DNA of 64,000 bases from Neodontobutis hainanensis. Its lineage: Eukaryota > Chordata > Actinopteri > Gobiiformes > Odontobutidae. The position numbers and the translations under genes are program-made. The first letter of the stretch is position 1. Each line of letters starts with the position of its first letter. The notes below the pieces were generated by a model. It was not told where the DNA came from. It made no database searches and saw only the letters and a list, made by a program, of their open reading frames with translations. The DNA lies in assembly GCA_024349245.1 (NCBI GenBank), contig JALDNG010000041.1, forward strand, positions 1,735,001 to 1,799,000, written 5' to 3'. This document shows positions 23,955 to 37,100 of this stretch, piece after piece.

Positions 23955-24101
23955 GCCACCCACACAGTCCGCTGAATAAGGTGACCCTCACGCTGATTAC
24001 CATCAGCACATGTGTCATTGCCATTGTCTATGCGACGCAGGATTCCTGCCCCCTCTCTGTCAAGGTTACCCTCCATGTGCCGGAGCATTTTGTAGCAGAT
24101 G
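23955..24101 (+). CDS. astn2: astn2 coding exon with the second transmembrane segment (phase 1-1)
   Basis: The acceptor is GTGCCTACAG and the donor is GTAAGT. The peptide opens GHPHSPLNK and continues into an uncharged hydrophobic run (VTLTLITISTCVIAIVYA, about residues 10-27), followed by TQDSCPLSVKVTLHVPEHF and ADG. The hydrophobic run is the second membrane segment; after it the chain faces the exoplasmic side. One Cys lies inside the segment and one just after it. HPHSPLNKVTLTLITISTCV is nearly identical to human ASTN2 as I recall it, and is the best single argument for ASTN2 over ASTN1. The Ala closing the hydrophobic run, with Val two residues before it, fits the small-residue pattern of a signal peptidase site. 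Cleavage after this segment has been reported for astrotactins, to my recollection. Confidence 0.97.
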
Positions 24102-27100
24102 GTAAGTACGGCACATTTATTAGACCTTGGCTGAATATTTAACTCTGAATAACGCAGACAACATTTATTTTCTTCCATTTTCTGGATTAAAGTTCACATT
24201 TGGCTATGCACATGTTAATTCCAAAGCTCAGAAGCAGAATGGTGTGCTAGGTGTCAAAACTTTGTATACATTTAGTCAGAGATTACATTTGTATTTGTTG
24301 AATTATAATGTATATTTGTTATTCAGGCGCATTGTTTTGTTCAGTTATAGGTGCATTTAGTTACAGCTGCTACAGCAGAATAAGTGCATGTTACCTCTGA
24401 TTAATAAAGCAGTGAGAGGTATTATTTAATCCATATTGTTTTTGTTGTCACAGTAAAAGAACAGTTAATGGTTCAGGGACAGAGTGTGTTGTTTTTTGCC
24501 ACAGGCAGACAAACTACTAGGGCTTAAAGCCTCCGCCCACCCCAAGCATGATTTGTGGTTTTCAATTTCAATGGAATTCAGTGTCATCCTCCAACTCTAC
24601 AAGACTGATAAAGTACAAGAAGGGAAAAAAAATCATCTGCTGGAGCAAATATAACAGTGAGAGGGGACAATAAAGGTCCCACACTGAAAAGCTTTAAGAG
24701 AAATTTTGATTTATAACAAATGTGAATGACTGATGACACTTTGAGCCATCCCACTGATGGCTATAAATCTGCTGGCTCTAAACATTTTGTAGTATTTATC
24801 CAGACTTATAACAGTTTTACTATAAAGAAAAGATCAGTCCACACATGACAAATAGTTGATAAACTTCATTACACTGATCTTGTAAAATTGCAATTATACA
24901 ACTTTAATTTAGTCATTTAGTTTGCAGCTTCAATACCCATAATTTTGTCTTGTTTTTTTTTTTGTATACATCTCTAAAGATGAATGAGAGCTCCGAAGGA
25001 ATAATAGAGAAAGAGTTAAGTCAAGGAAGAGGGGACTAAAGTGCAGAGGCAATTTAAGTAATGATTGCTATATCTCTAAAAGCTGAGCACTCAAATATCT
25101 GTTGATCAGGTGCTCTTGCAACTGGGGCATCATTTTCAGTCCACCCACGCATCTACAATTTAATGTGCACACAGACAAGTAACAGGAATGAAGACGTAGA
25201 CAAACTCACATTATATCCTATGTTCAGATGTGAAAGGAACATTTAGCCAAGATATAAAAGGTATTAAAAGTCATACTACATTCACTAACAGCAAATGAAG
25301 CTGTTGCTTTACAGTATACCTGTGCCTAACCTATTGCTCATCACCAACGTACACAGGAAACGTTTTTTTTATGTTTGTGCTTTATAATTTTTAAGCATAG
25401 TTGAAGTTTTTTGGGCACTTCTTCTGGCAGTATAGCCGCTGAATCCTTAGCTAAGTCATTACATTCTTCTCTGATTCTTCATAGATGGCCATTGTTACTT
25501 ACCTAACCAGAAATCCAGAAAAGAAAGACTAAATTTCACAAAGTAGAGGGTGTAAATTTATGAGCTTTTGGGTGACATCGAGCCATGTGAACTCTAATGG
25601 CACCTTCAGGAAGCAACAAGTCAAATGGTGATTTGACTGAAACAGTTCAATTAAAGTCATTTATCCCCTTTATCCAGAAATTTGTGCACAAATAGAAACA
25701 TTAATGCACTTCTCATTTACCATTGCCCTGGGCAAATATTTTGGCTCCTTTCCAGTGGGTTCTATCAAGCCTTCAAAATCAATCTTTACAAAGTATTCAT
25801 GTGCGAACCATGGCCTTATTGTCTCGTTGTGACCATTGATGTGGCAGCACTGACAGGTCTGGGTGTGTTTTAAGTTTAAAGACGTAGCGGCCGTTTTACC
25901 GTTACAAGTGTAAACAACATGGCGCTGCTCTGATTGAATAAAACTGCAGTTACTCACAGATGATAAATCCAATCACCATGCAGGTATTTATTTAAAGTAC
26001 CTGTCCTTTGGCAAACTCTTTCTCTGGGAGCGGGTACAGTTGAACAGAACAGACTATGTTCTGTGTCTTTCTGGATTGTCAGAATACGAGGTTGAAACCA
26101 GTGATTGAAAACAGGGAATTTTTGTTTCTACACAATATATATAATTATAACAAGAAACAAGGTCGGAAAGAAGATGTTTCTTCTTTTAAAAATGCTATAA
26201 ATGGGAGGAAATACACAAGACGAGACAAGACATTTATTTTTTTATAGCCCAATATCAAAACAACAGCCGCCTTAAAGGGCTTAACAGACTGCACTAGACA
26301 ACATCCCCTGTCCTTAAACCCTCCATCAGGGTGAGGAAAAACTCCAAAAAAAAAGAGAACCTCAGGGAGAACCACAGAAGGAGGGATCCACTCCCAGAAC
26401 GGACAGGCCATGAAGGAATGTGTCCAGGACAGTTAAAAACAACATAAAAATACACATAATATCTTTACAATAAAAAACATGAAGATATGTACCTCTGCAA
26501 ATCAACTTTTTATGTGTTATAGTTCTTCTTGGATGTGTAGGCTGCAACTTTTCCCCCACTAAGATGTACAGTATGTAAACATCCAATTTCATCGGATTGT
26601 TATTGTCTTTTCCTGCTGAGTAAACATGAGCAGCAATGACAAAGGCAGTGAGCAATCCTTTCAACTTATTGGTTGTTTTTTTATCTTCTTTCCACAAACT
26701 CTTGTGACTTGTATGTGTGCAGAAAATCAGAGTGAGGAGAGCGGACACCTGAGGCAGAGCAGATGTGACAAAAGGCGGCTTAACCCGGTAGTCTGGCAGG
26801 CGTGCAGTCAGCAGCAGGCAGCCAGTCAGAACAAACAAACAAACATATCCAACAGATAAACAAACATAACAAATCCAAACTGGCAAGCCACAGTGAGCTA
26901 TAAGGGAGGTCACAACACTAACATGGAGATAGAAGAACAAAGACTTTTTTGTGCAGGTAATCGCGTGATGTGGAAGACAAGATAACAATAACTACTTTAG
27001 TGTTGCTTTTTTGTACTGGGGAGACTTATTCATGAGGCAGCTGTGTAGTGGGCCGTATTAGTCTACGTGGTGCTTTAAACTCAATGGGGGGACTTGCTGA

Positions 27101-29736
27101 CAGGTGGGACAACCAGAGGATGCTTAGTAAACACAACAGCAAAGCTTAAATGCAAATTAGCAAGAAGTGGTTTCAGGCGATTGATAGGAACAAAAGATGT
27201 TTGTTGTACGTTCTAAATGAGCCAAATCTTTGACAAATATTTTGTTAAGTATATAATGTGTTTTTAGTTAGTTTTCTTCCTCTTGGAAAAGAATGCAGTA
27301 GATAGTTGTGAATAGCTTAATTAAAATATGCTGCAGGTGCTAAATAGAAGCTGGAAACTGTGCGTAATTAATGAGGAAATAATCTTTGTTACATAGCTGT
27401 GCATATACAACAACTGCATAAATGACCTATAACTGAGACTTTATCCTATCTGTCCATCTGTTTTTAGCTGCTGAGTTGTAACAGGGAATTGTTATTTTTT
27501 TTCCCCCAACCTAAAACTGACACAACAAAGGCAATTTAAAATGCAGTATAACAAGAAACAAGGATGAAAAGATAGGGCACAACTGAAAAAAAAATCACAT
27601 TTGTTTGTAGAAGAGGCATGAGAAATGGTATTTTCGATAACCATACAATATATTAGATTCATGGTCATTTTAGATCGACAATAGTCCAAGTGGCTTTTGT
27701 AGTTTTTGTGTGTGAATGTGAGTGTGTGTGAAAATATACACTGTAGAATGTATTTTACCTTCCACTTCCATTTCAATAGTCATAATTACAAAAACAGAAT
27801 TTTGCACATTTTCTTTAATCCTTTCGGGAGCTATGGTGAAGACAGGGGGTTTCTATTCCTGACACATACTCCAGTACTGCTCCCCAAACAGTTGAAAGGG
27901 GATTAATCTAACAAAATTACTTTCTCCCAGAGTAATGTGCGTGCACAATTCACAATATGCACAACAAAATTACCAGCGATGAGCAATGTTCTTACTGCTG
28001 AGGAGGGATTTCTTTCGAGGTCTCTAAGAAACCAAGCCATAATCTAACAATTGCCTTTTCGCTGTGTGAGCTCGAGCCATTAGGGTTCCTCTGCTTTCTG
28101 TCCAAATGAGGGCTACTGGCAGATGTGTTCTCTGCACTGTAGTGCTGCTCTAAATGGTCTTGTTATGCTCTGTTTTGGAGAAAAGAAGCCTGGCTCAGGA
28201 AATGTGGTGCTAATCTTGAGAATTCCAGAGATTTGTGTGTCTGCTTTTAGTCATTAAAAGAAAAAGTGAATGGCAGAAGGTGGGAAAGCGTCTTACTTTT
28301 AAGTATGTTCAAACATTACATTTACTTTCTGTTGACATTTCTGTTTGTTAGACATTCGGCTGACATTCAACAAAGCACCCTTGTGATTTTTACAGTAATA
28401 ACTAAGCTGTGTTAAATGTTTTCTAATGCCCATTTCTTTATTTGTTTTTAAATTGAAAGGCAGAGACGATTTGCATTATTGACTCATTTGTATGTGAGTG
28501 AATTAACAAAAAAGCAATTTGGTGTTATTCCCAACTTCTTAAAATGACTCCACTAAGATGAGCATTTTATTGTAAGGTTATAGTTCAGACATCTTCCATC
28601 ACTCACTGTTCCACTGCTTTTTCCAACCGCAGCCATTGTAAGCAGCCTGTTAGATTAGCAGACTATAAACACACTATACTGTAGCTAATATATGCCGCTG
28701 TATAAAAGCATTGTGTCCACCAGAGAGCTGAAGCACAGTCTCCCTGCTGCTTTCTTTGGAACTAAAAGTCATTGGCATCAATTAGGGATAATCTTGTTCC
28801 GTGATCACGGTTTAATGATTGGTCTGGGGCCTGAAAGAAAGAGAGGTAAGTCAGCATCAATGAGCTGTTTACTGATTGGCCTTTGAAACCCTTTTAGCCC
28901 CTCTGCTGCAATTACGCAGGAAATTCACATCAATACACATTTTCTATATCTTAATTTCCTCATTTAAATTCACTTTAGTGAGATGTGAATTAAAATACAG
29001 TGAAAACAGATGAATAAGATACAGTGACCTGAGGAGGAGAGCTGTTCGAAAAGCTATAAAGCATGAACACACATTATCGGCCCAATTTTGGCCTTGATTA
29101 TTCTCTTCACATAATACTGGCAAAGCCCAGAGTCTTACAGTTTATCTCATAAGGTTCTTGTGTAATGCTGGGTCTGTTTAGACTGGTTATGTCCTTGGTA
29201 GAATGTCAGAGCCTCTCTGATTTAAAACGTTTATTTTCAATCAAAAATCTCAGAGGACATTTGAGCACACACTTAATATTGTTACACAGAATGAAGCTTT
29301 AAATGCTCAGAAAGCAAGAAGGCAGCATATTTAATCTCTACTTAAGACTGCTACTGTATTACCACTGCACATTATATCATTACAGAACATTACATTTTGA
29401 GTTTAAAATGCAAAAATGCAACATGTTCTCACCACTTTCAGAGTAAAGGGAGTTTCAGACTTATTCATGTCAAAGCACAAAATCTCCACTACTTCCTCCA
29501 CAGCAGTTTTTTGTTGTCTTTTTCTTATGTTCTTTAAAGTTAAGCTTGAACATAAGAGATCTACTAAGATTATTGTTTTCATAGTCTTGGCTGGAAGGAT
29601 AGAGTTTGAAGTGTGTCTTGGTCACATTGCTGCAAACCCAGATCTAGGATTTCTTTATTGTCTTGTATGGTGTCTTTAAAAACAGTTCAACTTTTTTTTT
29701 TCATCCATTTGTTTCTGTATTTTTGTTTTTTCCCAG
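24102..29736. other. astn2 intron, 5.6 kb
   Basis: Donor GTAAGT, acceptor TTTTTTCCCAG. The recognisable content is the dispersed repeat at 26232-26445. The long minus-strand frame at 26362-26988 overlaps that repeat and shows no domain. Elsewhere I see AT-rich DNA only. Confidence 0.8.
26232..26445 (+). repeat. fish dispersed repeat of the TATAGCCCAATATCA type
   Basis: The order TATAGCCCAATATCAAAACA, AAAGGGCTTAACAGACTGC, ACATCCCCTGTCCTTAAACC, GAGGAAAAACTCC, AACCTCAGGGAGAACCACAG and GGGATCCACTCCCAGAACGG is that of a family abundant in fish genomes, as I recall. Its class is not clear to me and no coding potential is seen. Confidence 0.7.
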
Positions 29737-29904
29737 GAAGTAGTTTTGTTGTGAGCATGGGCAGCTTCCTGGATGTTTCTAATTGGCTGAACCCAGCTAA
29801 GCTCACCCTGTACTACCAGACCAACTCGTCAACGCAGTGGGTCCAGGATTACTGTGGCCAGAGGACCACCGAACCCTGCGAGCAGCTTTGTGATGAGGAC
29901 ACAG
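29737..29904 (+). CDS. astn2: astn2 coding exon, exoplasmic juxtamembrane region and first half of EGF-like 1 (phase 1-1)
   Basis: The acceptor is TTTTTTCCCAG and the donor is GTCAGT. The peptide begins GSSFVVSMGSFLDVSNWLNP, continues AKLTLYYQTNSSTQWVQDY and ends CGQRTTEPCEQLCDEDTG. It lies after the second membrane segment, so it is exoplasmic. TNSST contains an N-glycosylation sequon (N-S-S). The last part supplies three cysteines (DYC, EPC, QLC), the first half of an EGF-like repeat whose other three cysteines are in the exon at 38395. The phase-1 intron inside an EGF-like repeat is a common arrangement. The exon is 168 bp and symmetric. Skipping it alone would keep the frame but break EGF-like repeat 1. 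Confidence 0.97.
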
Positions 29905-31153
29905 GTCAGTGCAACCACAAGGATAATATAATACAATAAAATGAAACCACCAAAATAATAACAACTATTTAATAACTGATGTCTTTCCTGTATGTGGGCT
30001 ACCGACATTTAATATAAGAGCCATGCGCCACAACATGTGCGTCTGTGTTCACACCAAAGGAGACAAACTATTACCAATAGCAGGTATGAGTGCTTGCACA
30101 ACCCGTAAATGGCAGCCAATTAACAGCTTAATCTGCTTTAAAATACATATATGAGGTTAACTAATTCAAATTTCATGACTATGCTGTCAAGTTACTGTTC
30201 TACACTGGCAAACTCCAATTATAAGTTCATTTAAAATTGCACGACAGATGGTCCCGTCAGGAGTTTTACACTGTGGAAACAACTTATGTTTGTGGGATAA
30301 TACATTCAATTTTTTATCATATTTAGCCACACGGCTTGTTATTATTTAGAGTTTGCCAGTAGTTGAATAGCATAGCAGGTAGCAATGTAAAACAATAATG
30401 CATGCAGGACTAAAATGCACATAAACTGATCATATATGTGTTTAAGATAGAGGCAAGGATCAATCAATATTTAATGACGTTGTTATAATAATGAGGTTAT
30501 ATTATTATGACGAATACCTTTTATGATGGAGGAGAAACTGAGCAAAGGTTTATCTTCCAGACAATTGTGGATTCTGATGCATGTTGTCATTTTAATAATA
30601 AGCTCAGGTTGTTGTTGCCTATTTGTGCTGACATCAAAACATTATGAAGAAAAGCTGTGGGTGCAGTATGAGGATATTCATCTTCTCCTGAGTGGCACAA
30701 GTCCCCTGTGTATTCTGTGGCCAACTAGATAAAGTCTAAGCTCATTATAATGGATTACATCTGTAATGTACGTGAAATTTGCATCACGCTGGTCAAGGGC
30801 ATGTTGAGGCCTGATGCATAATGTATTAGAGTCCCAGACACTCAATGAAGATGAGGATAAAGCTCAGTGTTGTGTCTATGTGAGTATCAGCTTGTATAAG
30901 TCAAAATGAGCTTGTGTATTTAGTTATAGGTTATTGGCAGGTTGTTACTTTAATTTAGGAGAGATTTAGTCATTGAGCATTTTTAGTGTACAATCTCCAA
31001 ACAAACTTTATTTAACAAAGTTATTGTTCTCAGTAGTGCTACTTGTCCACTCTCCCGTTACAAAAATAAGATTAAGAGATATGGCCACTTCAGAGACTGC
31101 CCTGGCCTAACTACATTTAGCCTGTCACCAGAGATCATTAGGCTCACTTTTGT

Positions 31154-31730
31154 TACTCGTGACTCGACTCGAGGGTAAGCCTCATTGACTCGACTCGGAC
31201 TTGCTTTTTTATGGCTCGGACTCAAACTCGGACTCGGACCTAGACTCAGAATTGAGCAAAAAGGACTCGCAAGTCACGCAAATCGACAACACCACACAAC
31301 CTCTGCCTGTTGCATGTTTTCAGAACGGAACAAGCTACTCTCATTTAACTCCCAGCCCCTAAATGTGACCCAAAAATATAGGCCTGTAAAGGCTACACCC
31401 TTAATTGATATGTCACAATCAAAACTCCATTAAATGTGCTTATTCAAAACTAAACACCCAATCATGTGTCAGTTTGTTCCTGCCGTTTTTAGATTTGTAA
31501 CTTGCTTTTGGGATTTGGACCTGACTTGGACCTTTCTTTAGTGACTTGAGTGACTCGGTTTAACTAAAGATGACTTGACTCGGACTCAACTTTTTTGGAT
31601 AACTTGGGTTCGTACTTTAAGTGATGATGAGTCGACTTGAACTCGACTTGGATTAGTCTTTGGTGACTTGGACTTGGACTCGGACTTAAACACTGAGGAC
31701 TTGATAATTGGTGACTCAACTGCAACACTG
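31154..31730. repeat. degenerate ACTCGG/GACTTGG-type dispersed repeat
   Basis: Two flanks (31154-31290 and 31490-31730) consist of degenerate hexamer-like units such as GACTCGGACTTGGACTCGG, surrounding about 200 bp of unrelated sequence. The right end GGTGACTCAACTGCAACACTG matches the terminus of a family frequent in fish. It has no reading frame of interest. Confidence 0.75.
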
Positions 31731-32921
31731 TCTGTCACACACAGTTGTTTATGCCAACACACCTAAAGCATTCACATTAAAAGGCAGAACCTAGAAAAAT
31801 GGGGCCTTTTTAATCAACTGTTTTCCCGTGTATGATTATATAGCCTCCAGTTGTAACATTGCTAGTTGCCCAAAACTTTTAATCCAGACCCAAGAGACTG
31901 CCATTTTTTAATCTCGTAAAGAATATGCATCTGCACCACCTGTACAGAGCTCACGATAGAGAAAGGAGACTTTGGATATTAAATTTTGCTTCAGTGAGTA
32001 GATTACCCTAAATCCTACTTCCTGCTTTTCTGACAGATGAAACAGTTGCTTTCTAAATCTTAGGTGTCTCAAAGTACTCAATATATATCCACTTTATCCC
32101 CTGCTGTTAGAGGTTTTTATTCATTTATTATACAATGTGGTTTCATGATGCATGTACCTGTCAGCTGTAGATTTGAAGGCAGACATTTCCCCTCCATCAA
32201 TAGAAACAAACTGCTTCAGACTTACACTGGCTGTTTGGCTGATAAAATGTCATCCCTGCCACCACCTGCATTATTAAACCACATCCTGTCTGCTACAACA
32301 CAATACTAAATTCTAGATTTTCTTTATATAAGCTGGCATTGTGAAGCTGTTGGTACTGCCGAATAAATCATGTAAACACAACTGCAGTGCATGAGTAAAC
32401 TCACTTCCCATGGCAGCAGCTCACATATTCATGTTTCATTTTTTTTTTCTATCAGTTCCAGTCTGTAATGTGCCACCCCAGTGCTGGAGCAAACACGCTT
32501 TAATTGTCCTGATTCGTCGCTCTGCATGATCACAAACTGCTATCTTTCCACTATGTTACTATCTCCTGACAATGTCACACTAGTTGACTCTCACTGTGGA
32601 ATAGCAGTCACTGGATCACTGCTTAATCAATCCTCCACCTTCACCACCACTCTCTCACCCCACTGCTGCCTTATCTGTAAACAGACAGATGCATGGATGG
32701 CAGGGAAGGGGATGATGCAAGTCTTGGCCTTGTGCAGTATTTACTGGGATCCAGCTAAAAGGAGGACATAGCCTATATTTATACAAATTGGTGAAAAGCA
32801 GGTATAATGTGTGAAAAAGCATCTCTATTCGATGTATTTATTTTTTGTTAAATGACTACATTAGCTCATATGAGAAGCTTTTATTTGTGTAGCACAGCTC
32901 ATACACTAGTGTTCCAAAGAT

Positions 32922-33480
32922 CAGAGGTGGGTAGTGACGAGTTACAAAATGTACATCTAAGAGTAGTTTTACTGCACTATACTTTTTACTTTACGTTACT
33001 CTTACTCAGTTACATTGGGCTACACTTGATCATTTACTTATTTAACCATTTATTCTACTCATTCTACGCTTTAGTTTTGCATTATTTATGACTGTGTTTC
33101 ACCAATCAGACGTAGCCCTGCAGTCACATGACCACACACATTAGCGGCACAAACTCTTCACATGCAGCAGTTTGGATGCAATAAAAACATGAAAAATAGC
33201 TGAGGCTACTGTCTCCAGTGTTGAACAGCCCTGGCCTCACGTTGCTCACACACAGGCCTACTGTTGCCGTCAAAGTTTTATGTTGTGACTTTCTTTTTTA
33301 AATAAATTAAACATTATAATCAAACAGTTATTTAGTACTGGAGTAGTCTTTTAACCAAATACGTTTTCACTCTTATATGAGTAATGTTTTGGATGACTAC
33401 TTTTGACTTCTACTTGAGTAAAATTATTTTTGAAGTACTCTTACTTGAGTAAAATTTTAGGTTACTTTACCCACCTCTGA
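32922..33480. mobile_element. non-autonomous TIR element, CAGAGGTGGGTAG family (hAT-like)
   Basis: The left terminus CAGAGGTGGGTAGTGACGAG and the right terminus TTACTTTACCCACCTCTG are near-perfect inverse complements over 12-13 bp. Subterminal regions are rich in TTACTTGAGTAAAA-type motifs, typical of this family. The element is 559 bp and non-coding. No clear 8-bp target duplication is seen, so assignment to hAT is by family resemblance only. Confidence 0.8.
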
Positions 33481-34071
33481 AAAAAATGCAACAGTGGATA
33501 CAGAGAGATAATAGAAAGGAGGTGAAAAAACTCTCAAACCAGTCTGGAAAGCAAGCAAAGCATTTAAGGCAAGCTAGATAATTGCAGTCTAATTTGGGAG
33601 TCGCAACTTTGCAAAATGTACATAAGAAAAAAATGTGATAGATCATTAATATCAGAGTTTACTGAAACATTCATGGAAATTACAATTAAAATTGAATATG
33701 CCCTTGCATTCAATAAGCTCCATGATACATAAATGCACTCAATTTCAGGGCCTTGGCATTATTAATCTTTTACAAGAAGCTATAACAACTCCACTCACTG
33801 TGTTAGTGTATTGTTATTCATGCCTTGTATTTCACATAGTTACACACCATCCTAAGCAGGGAAAGAAAGCCACTAGCACCTTTTCCATCTATCATCATAA
33901 CTAACCCCATAAAGACCCATAAACCCCCTCTGCTGCCTTTGTTTCCCTTATTTCCCTCTCACTTATTATTACCTCCTCCTCTGCTCATCAGACCCACAGC
34001 TCGTGGAGTGTTCACAGATACCCCTACCGTATCTGTAGTGATCACTTTACACGTGCATGTGCACACGCTAA

Positions 34072-34073
<2 letters not shown>

Positions 34074-34135
<62 letters not shown>
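34074..34135 (+). repeat. (CA)n microsatellite
   Basis: An uninterrupted CA run of about 31 units. Open frames through it on both strands are artefacts of the repeat. Confidence 0.97.
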
Positions 34136-34138
<3 letters not shown>

Positions 34139-37100
34139 TACCTCCGGCAAGAAAGAAATTATTATAAATGTGTCCAAGGTCTGCACAGCGTCTCCCACGT
34201 GGAAATTGTGTAACAAGCATAAACAAGCACCAGGACAACAATAAAAACCCTTCTATGCTCATGCCCTGAACCTTGAAATTTGAAAATCATCCACACAGTG
34301 AAACAATACTATAGAAAACATTGTAAACCAGGTGTACTTGCAAATGGTAAGTATAAGATACGAATGTGCTGCTGGGATGGACACGTAGCATTCACATTAA
34401 CACATAATAAGGGCAATTGTATATATTGTAATTGTAATTGTATATACACTGGTTCAGCCTGGAAAGATCCCATTAGGGGGCATGTCTTTAGACACTTAGG
34501 AGCCAGTTAGTCAGCTCTTAATTGTTATAATCTAATGACCATTCTGCTTTACAGGTGGTATAAATTAGGCTTGATGACATACTATTCTTATCAGTCAGCC
34601 ATGCCATTTATTTAAATTAACCTGCGGGCCATAAATCCATGTTGTCAGGAGTGCATATAACCCATTGTAGTGGAGAGCTTTTTCTCCTTTTAAAATACAC
34701 TCAAAAGCAGACTTTAAAGGTTAAGTTAAGTGACGGTAAAACCTCATTCTGCCAAAGAATACTGTCCATAGTCTTGTCAGTATCTACAAATTTATCACTC
34801 TCTGTCAAACCATCTCTTCAATAGGGAAAAAAAAAAAAAAGTCTTGTGTAAAAGTGATGACAGCACGTCTCTTACTGGAAATAGTTCAGTGAAAAACACG
34901 TCATTGTGATGAGAACCGAGGAAGTCATTCTAATTAAACATCTGTTACTTGTCAAACTATTACTAAATGCAAGGGGAGTGCACGGCTGTCACCCGATGTG
35001 TTTTTAAGAATTAATGACAGAAACTACATCTTGACATCTTCAAAAATGTATTAACACCTCCTACAAACTCAGATAAATTGACAGTATGTGACATTGCTTT
35101 GATAGATATAATCCCCTGTAGGTGTATATTCATTAAGTGGATGTAAATATGAAAAAAAAATCAACCATCAATTTGCCAACAACTGGCTTTTTTAAGCTGT
35201 GTGGCTTTACATGTAGTCCCCTGTTTTTTTTTATTTTGTTTCTTTTTTAATATAGTCTTACAATGTGCTTTCAGAAATGGCTACATGAGTAAACCTTGCA
35301 AGTAGTGTAAAGGTTGGTTAATTTGGCAGAATGTGTAATCAAGCAGACATATCTCTTCCTGTTAATTGCTTGATCCTCCCTTAAACACATTTGCATGAAG
35401 GAGCAGCTTGAGCAGCCGAGCAGTGATTATTTCTAAAGTATGTAAGAGATTAGAGGAGACTGGGCTTCCGGGCTGCTACACCTTACCCCAATCCACACAT
35501 CCATGGTTCTCTGACTTACAATGTATCTGAGAGTGGTGCATCTACACTATTTGATACATTATAAAAAATGTAATTATCCTAATATCTAAAGAATATTCTC
35601 TAGTGCACCAGTTCTAACAAATTACAATTGTTTTTGGCAACACAGTAACACTGCAGTTTTATTGTTGTTCTACTGCAGTAAGTTAATATGTTATAGAAAA
35701 TATTAATTGCATATGCTGGCCTTAATCACTTGGCAATCTTGATGAGCTGACTCAGTAGAACAGCATAATTAGCCACAACGAATGATTTGTTGCTAATTTG
35801 TAATAGTAAAGGCTGTTGCAATTGACTATTAAATGGAAAATGAGAATGTTAATAGCGTCTACTTGCTGTAGTCATAGAAAAAAGTCTAACAAACTGTTAT
35901 TGTGTTGACTATTTTATTTTAAGTCATAGGCTGTAACTCATAACTTTTGCGTGTTGTTGCACATTATGTAGCCAGCACTATCATTCCATTTTAAATCTTT
36001 TTCCTGGGCACCTTATTCAGTAAAGATTGATAGTTTTCATATTGATCTTTTTGTCTAATGCAGTATTAAATCAGACAAAAAAAAAAAAAAAAAGTCAGTA
36101 AAAAAAGAAATAAAAAGTTATCTGATGGAATATGAGGCATCTTCTCGTCAGTAGTGCTCCTGGTTATAGTCAGCTCCTGTCTCTCATCGCCAATAAATCA
36201 AAGATGCACTCAGGCATTTGAAACAGAAAATTGTAGTTTGGAATGTAAATGCTCTGCTTTGTATTTGACAGGAAGAAGAAAAAAAACACTATTTATGACC
36301 TAAGTACCAACTGACTGCTAATAAAATGCATATTGCAGCCTGTGGCAGAAAGAGCGAATAATATGGAAATGCAGCATGTGATCTGACTGCACATGTGTGA
36401 GATGGGTTTTGTTAAGCGCTACCTCTGGCTATCAGCCGCACTTAAGAAAATACAGCTGGGTTAAGTGTCTACTGAAAGAGTCCTGATGGGTAATGGAGAA
36501 GGCCGTTGCCAATGGTAACAGAAAGCACACTTGTCTACATGGATGCTTAACCTGGTTATAATTGAATTGTTTTAGTTTTCATCATTTGATATTTTGATTT
36601 CAGCTGATCTTATTCTTCATTTTGCAAGGCCACATGAAATGGCCCCGAGCAAATAAAAAACACTCTTTTTTTTTTTTCCTGTTGAGGCTCTGTGCTGGAG
36701 GGGCATTACTTTACTTGAGTCTGGAGTCCTGTAAACTCAAGAGGTAAATTATTAAACACAAGGCGATAAAATGTGAATGATGTTGCCTGGATGGCTACTA
36801 CACAGTTTTCCATTGTTAGTAAGCCACATAGGTTGAAAGAAGTTGCATTTTATTTGTGTTACTGTGCCAATACAAATGTTCCTGAAATGAGTGCTGACCT
36901 AAATTATCTCCACTTTCTAAGAGAAGGTACACCATAAAGAAACATGATCTGAAAGTACTAAATGTTACCTGTTTTATGAGGACTTTAATGGACATTTTTT
37001 GATTTTATTTGTGGCACCATTAAGTAATCATAACGAGGCAACTCAGTGTGGCACTAACAATGAATTATAACGTAACGAATTATAACCTTTTCAAAGCATG

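Noticed and set aside
26362..26988. A 208-codon minus-strand frame, the longest outside the microsatellite
   Set aside because: It overlaps a dispersed fish repeat, has no recognisable domain, and its composition is that of translated non-coding DNA.
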